From contig JAIRMT010000186.1 in NCBI GenBank assembly GCA_031258505.1, positions 1 to 8,977 of the forward strand: a DNA stretch of 8,977 nt. The letters run 5' to 3'. Of this stretch, positions 6,113 to 8,977 are shown piece by piece; position 1 is the stretch's first letter; each line of letters opens with the position of its first letter. The DNA is from Treponema sp. (lineage in GTDB: Bacteria > Spirochaetota > Spirochaetia > Treponematales > Breznakiellaceae). Below the pieces are notes generated by a model. That model did no database searches. It saw only the letters and a list, made by a program, of their open reading frames with translations, and had not been told where the DNA came from. Both the position numbers and the translations under genes were made by a program.

Positions 6113-6141
6113 TTGACACGCTATGTTTTATAAGATATATT
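6113..6141 (+). promoter_or_regulatory. sigma70-type promoter of the dehydratase-permease operon
   Basis: A perfect TTGACA at 6113-6118, a 17-bp spacer and TATATT at 6136-6141 (5 of 6). Transcription would start near 6148, about 60 bases before the dehydratase ATG. A promoter this close to consensus next to dyad elements suggests control by repression or combined control instead of activation alone. Confidence 0.75.
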
Positions 6142-6207
6142 TTTATTATAAATAACGAAGGCGTCGGCCCGGCTAAGAAGCGCCGCGCTGCTTTCGTGGG
6201 AGAAACT

Positions 6208-7401
6208 ATGAAAATAGTAAGCGTTGAAGTTATCGCCCTTGAAAAGGATTCAGGGTGTTTGTCCCGACCTGTACTGTGCCGCGTGAACACGGATGAGGGA
6301 ATAACGGGACTCGGAGAGGCCGCCATCGCCATAGGTACGGGCGCACCAGCTGCGTTTGAGCAGATAAAGGATTTAGCGCCGATTATTATCGGCATGGACC
6401 CGTTCTGGAACGAGGTTATCTGGGAAAAAATGTTTCGGCAGTCGTTCTGGGCTCAGGGAAACGGCGCGATAGTGATAGCGGCTATCAGCGCGATAGACAT
6501 TGCCGTCTGGGACATAAAGGCAAAGGCCGCAGGAGTGCCGTTGTACAGGCTGCTTGGCGGTAAGCACCGCGATAAGCTTCGATGTTACGCAAGCCAGCTT
6601 CAGTTTGGGTGGGGCGTGGATAAATTTCTGCCGTTCAAAGGGCAGAGCGGCAGCAGCGAGTTTTACGCGGAGGCGGCGCGCAAGGCAGTGGCGGAAGGGT
6701 ATGACGCAATAAAAACCAACTTCATGCGCTTTGACAAAAACGGAAATATCCTATCTTACACAGCTTCGACAGGCTATATTTCGCGGGACATGATGAAAAC
6801 GGTTGAGGAGCGTATCAAGGCTACGCGGGAGGCTGTTGGGGACGATGTTGACATCATCATGGAAAACCACGCAATGACGGATGCTTCCACCGCTATTCAG
6901 ATTGGACGGATTGCCCGCGACTATGAGATCATGTTCTACGAGGAAGGCACTCATCCGCTTAACCCAGGCGTAATGAAAAAGATAGCGGACGCGATAGACA
7001 TTCCGCTTGCCACAGGCGAGCGCACTTATACCCGCTGGGGTTTTCTGCCTTTCCTTGAAAACCACAGCCTACATATCATACAGCCGGACATTGGAAACTG
7101 CGGCGGCATAAGCGAAGCGAAAAAGATATGCGACTTGGCCGCGATTTATGACGTTAGCGTTCAGACGCACGTCTGCTCCAGCCCGGTGAGCGTGGCGGTT
7201 TCGTTGCATCTCGAAGCTGCCATTTCTAACTTTGTTATACATGAACATCACCTTTGCAATACGCTTCCTTCGACAATCGCCGAATGTAAGCACGACTATC
7301 AGCCTAAAAACGGCTGGCTTGAGATACCGGAAATTCCGGGACACGGACAGGAATTGTCTGACGACGCTCTGAAAACAGCGCGTATCGAGACTATAAAGTA
7401 G
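6208..7401 (+). CDS. enolase-superfamily (mandelate racemase subgroup) acid-sugar dehydratase, D-galactonate-dehydratase-like
   Basis: A 397-residue protein of normal family length: an N-terminal capping domain (about 1-125) and a TIM-barrel with the acid/base and Mg2+ residues. Visible are K169 x N171 at the second strand, metal ligands E219, E245 and E271 (in MENH, YEEG and GER), H221, and the D294/H321 dyad (QPD and QTH). The ExH third strand, GER and the QPD/H dyad match galactonate-type dehydratases, which remove water from an aldonic or aldaric acid to give a 2-keto-3-deoxy acid. The exact substrate cannot be read from the sequence. I chose the ATG at 6208 because GGGAGA (6198-6203) precedes it and the product begins with the family's MKIVSVEV; the frame is open back to 6103 but those 35 codons are AT-rich leader that includes the promoter. 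The permease gene follows in the same operon. Confidence 0.88.
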   Translation: MKIVSVEVIALEKDSGCLSRPVLCRVNTDEGITGLGEAAIAIGTGAPAAFEQIKDLAPIIIGMDPFWNEVIWEKMFRQSFWAQGNGAIVIAAISAIDIAVWDIKAKAAGVPLYRLLGGKHRDKLRCYASQLQFGWGVDKFLPFKGQSGSSEFYAEAARKAVAEGYDAIKTNFMRFDKNGNILSYTASTGYISRDMMKTVEERIKATREAVGDDVDIIMENHAMTDASTAIQIGRIARDYEIMFYEEGTHPLNPGVMKKIADAIDIPLATGERTYTRWGFLPFLENHSLHIIQPDIGNCGGISEAKKICDLAAIYDVSVQTHVCSSPVSVAVSLHLEAAISNFVIHEHHLCNTLPSTIAECKHDYQPKNGWLEIPEIPGHGQELSDDALKTARIETIK

Positions 7402-7419
7402 CAATAAAGGAGGATGCTA

Positions 7420-8760
7420 ATGTCTCAAAACGAAATAAAGGACAAGAAGGGGCTGGGGCTTGTATCGCTCGTCGCGCTGGCGGCAGGGCAGGTGATAGGC
7501 GCAGGCGTGGTAACGCTTATCGGCACGGCAGTTGCTGTTACTGGCAGGGCGGTATGGCTTGCCTATGCGGGCGCTGTTGTGATGGGCTTTTTCATCATAC
7601 TACCCTACCTTATCTTAAGCAGCATGATCCGCGTAAAGGGCGGCTCGTACACCTTTGTCGCCCAGCTGCTCGGCGAAAAAATGGGGGGGCTTTTCGGCAT
7701 GGCGTTCACGATGAATGTGTTCGCTACGGGCATGATAGGGCTGGGCTTTGGGCAGTATTTTGCCGCACTTTTTCCCGGAGCTAATGTGCGTCTTGTTGCG
7801 GTCATTACCATATCGGTCTTCTTTGTCTTTAACCTTTTGGGCGTAAACTTCATGTCCAAGATACAGAACGTGCTGTCAACAACGCTTATTTGCGGCCTTT
7901 TGCTGTTTGTGATTACCGGCATAGGGCGTTTGGAGCCGGGCGCTCTGGATGTTTCGGCGCCGGACTACTTTTCTGCGGGACCAGCTGGATTTTTCGCCGC
8001 AATCGTGCTGCTCGTGTACTCGTGCTACGGCTATTCCTTTGTGGTGGCGTATAGCAAAGAGGCGAAACAGCCAAAGCGGGATGTTCCGTATGCGATGGTG
8101 ATTACTGCGGGGATTCTGCTCGTTCTCTACTCGCTGATAGCGCTTGTAGACGCTGGCGTGCTTCCAATCGCGGAAGCCGCCGGGAAGCCGCTTACAGCCG
8201 TTGCCCGCGAGATCATGCCGCTGCCCCTGTACTATGCTTTTGTGATAGGCGGCCCGCTTATGGCCATAGCCACTACGCTCAACTCGTCGTTCACCGTGTT
8301 CTCGCGCCCCTTCCACCAGATGACAGACGATGGCTGGTTTCCCAAGGGCCTTGCCCGCACGAATCGTTTTGGCTCGCCTTATCTGATATTAACGATAATC
8401 TATGTAATAGCGATAACGCCTATCATATCTGGTTTTTCTATTCAGATGATAACTACAAACACCGTACTGATAAGCCGTGTTGCCGACGTGGTTGCTGTCT
8501 GCGCCGTGATGATGCTGCCCAAGCGTCTGCCTGACGCATGGGAAAACCGCTACTTCAAACGTATGTCAAAGGGCATATTCAACTTTTTGATGGGCATTAG
8601 CCTCGCGGTAATGCTGCTCTGTATCGCGCTCTCGTTCAACAGTATAGCCCGGTCCAATGTGGTGGTAACGCTCGGACTTGTAGCGGTCTTCTTTTTGTAC
8701 GCCACGCTGCGGCAGAAAACCGGGAAAGTTGTCATGCAAAAAAGTTATGAGCTACAGTAA
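7420..8760 (+). CDS. APC-superfamily amino acid/polyamine-type permease
   Basis: A 446-residue inner-membrane transporter with about 12 hydrophobic segments (roughly 12-40, 45-69, 90-117, 122-142, 148-168, 186-210, 224-245, 268-288, 318-338, 345-366, 385-405, 411-430). TM1 carries GQVIGAGV (23-30), the glycine-rich APC substrate-binding break. The loop at 300-320 (DDGWFPKGLARTNRFGSP) is the APC motif before a late TM segment. AAAGGAGG (7406-7413) lies 6 bases before ATG 7420, so this start is preferred to the ATG at 7414 that overlaps it. It follows the dehydratase by 18 bp with no terminator, so they are cotranscribed. APC proteins usually move amino acids or related amines by cation coupling. 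Pairing with an acid-sugar dehydratase suggests an amino- or hydroxy-acid substrate, not determinable here. Confidence 0.88.
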   Translation: MSQNEIKDKKGLGLVSLVALAAGQVIGAGVVTLIGTAVAVTGRAVWLAYAGAVVMGFFIILPYLILSSMIRVKGGSYTFVAQLLGEKMGGLFGMAFTMNVFATGMIGLGFGQYFAALFPGANVRLVAVITISVFFVFNLLGVNFMSKIQNVLSTTLICGLLLFVITGIGRLEPGALDVSAPDYFSAGPAGFFAAIVLLVYSCYGYSFVVAYSKEAKQPKRDVPYAMVITAGILLVLYSLIALVDAGVLPIAEAAGKPLTAVAREIMPLPLYYAFVIGGPLMAIATTLNSSFTVFSRPFHQMTDDGWFPKGLARTNRFGSPYLILTIIYVIAITPIISGFSIQMITTNTVLISRVADVVAVCAVMMLPKRLPDAWENRYFKRMSKGIFNFLMGISLAVMLLCIALSFNSIARSNVVVTLGLVAVFFLYATLRQKTGKVVMQKSYELQ

Positions 8761-8765
8761 AAAGT

Positions 8766-8814
8766 CACCTATAATTGTCTGACCATCTCTTAGGTGTCTG
8801 CTATTCTTCACCTA
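8766..8814 (+). terminator. possible alternative hairpins after the permease gene
   Basis: CACCTA (8766-8771), TAGGTG (8791-8796) and CACCTA (8809-8814) allow the middle segment to pair with either neighbour. Stems are only 6 bp and no T-run follows, so a terminator or switch is possible but weak. No other terminator for the operon is visible. Confidence 0.25.
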
Positions 8815-8845
8815 GCCTTCTTCGTAACAGAACCCACTCCCCACG

Positions 8846-8856
8846 CTTGCTATATT
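8846..8856 (+). promoter_or_regulatory. possible extended -10 promoter of the 3'-terminal gene
   Basis: TGC directly before TATATT (8851-8856) forms an extended -10, with no good -35 box 17 bp upstream. Transcription near 8863 would give a leader of about 10 bases before ATG 8873. Confidence 0.3.
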
Positions 8857-8872
8857 TGTGATAGTATAGGGC

Positions 8873-8977
8873 ATGGAAAAAGTTTCTGCGGACACTCGTC
8901 CGAATCCTGAGGCCTTTCGGGGACTCGCGGCTTATCAGCAAACACTCAACCAGAAAAAAACTCCGCCGGCAGAGGCT
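8873..8977 (+). CDS. unidentified protein, first 35 codons (runs off the window)
   Basis: ATG at 8873 opens a frame that stays open to the last base, starting MEKVSADTRPNPEAF and rich in Gln, Lys, Pro and Ala. No family is recognisable from this polar N-terminus; it is not a signal peptide. The Shine-Dalgarno is poor (AGGG only 2 bases from the ATG). A short open frame at a window edge can be chance, but a possible promoter and the gap after the permease stop support a real start. Confidence 0.45.
   Translation, partial: MEKVSADTRPNPEAFRGLAAYQQTLNQKKTPPAEA

Larger units (their letters stand above)
5440..6207. other. gene-free divergent intergenic region
   Basis: 768 bp between the divergent regulator and dehydratase genes with no credible protein gene on either strand. 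Its contents are an AT-rich 120-bp leader next to the regulator (no clear promoter found on the minus strand), the 23-bp array (5563-5924), about 130 bp of unassigned sequence (5925-6052), two inverted repeats (6053-6109), the promoter for the dehydratase (6113-6141) and its roughly 60-base leader. Confidence 0.8.

Noticed and set aside
6103..6207. An upstream start for the dehydratase at 6103
   Set aside because: It would place the -35 and -10 boxes inside the coding sequence, adds 35 residues unlike the family, and lacks a Shine-Dalgarno; 6208 has one.
7414..7419. ATG at 7414 as the permease start
   Set aside because: It directly abuts AAAGGAGG, leaving no spacing; ATG 7420 has 6 bases.
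7876..8316. A long minus-strand open frame opposite the permease
   Set aside because: The plus-strand membrane protein is clearly coding; the reverse product has no recognisable features and is a shadow.

Overview
The window reads as a chromosomal segment of a mid-GC (about 50%), probably anaerobic bacterium. The TtcA-like end, the aconitase-family/NADP-IDH pair, the PocR-AraC regulator and the APC permease resemble genes I associate with Clostridia, Negativicutes and spirochaetes, but nothing here fixes the phylum. No phage, transposase, rRNA or tRNA gene was seen.

Layout. 1-462 (+) is the 3' part of a TtcA-type tRNA thiolation gene. After a good sigma70-type promoter come an aconitase-family hydratase (566-2833, +) and an NADP-dependent isocitrate dehydrogenase (2905-4179, +). 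Together these should convert citrate to 2-oxoglutarate, the oxidative branch that feeds glutamate. A 12-bp-stem hairpin fills the gap to a convergent regulator gene (4213-5439, -): a cysteine-rich PocR-type sensor, an AraC helix-turn-helix, and an unexplained C-terminal extension of about 115 residues. A gene-free stretch (5440-6207) follows. It holds a 15-copy array of a 23-bp palindromic unit, two further inverted repeats and a strong promoter. Downstream are an enolase-superfamily acid-sugar dehydratase (6208-7401, +) and, 18 bp later, an APC-family permease (7420-8760, +). The divergent regulator, dehydratase and permease look like one catabolic unit: sense, import, dehydrate. The window ends in the first 35 codons of an unidentified gene (8873 onward).

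The most unusual items are two. (1) The isocitrate dehydrogenase is 24 codons longer than its family because of an in-frame 72-bp insertion. Its core (3417-3441) reads like the GTTTCAATCC-containing half of a type I-C CRISPR repeat, and it is flanked by two diverged direct copies of host coding sequence, so the layout resembles a repeat-spacer-repeat integration product inside a housekeeping gene. (2) The 23-bp array can fold as hairpins in two alternative registers, and most of its copies pair completely only as minus-strand RNA, the strand of the regulator gene.
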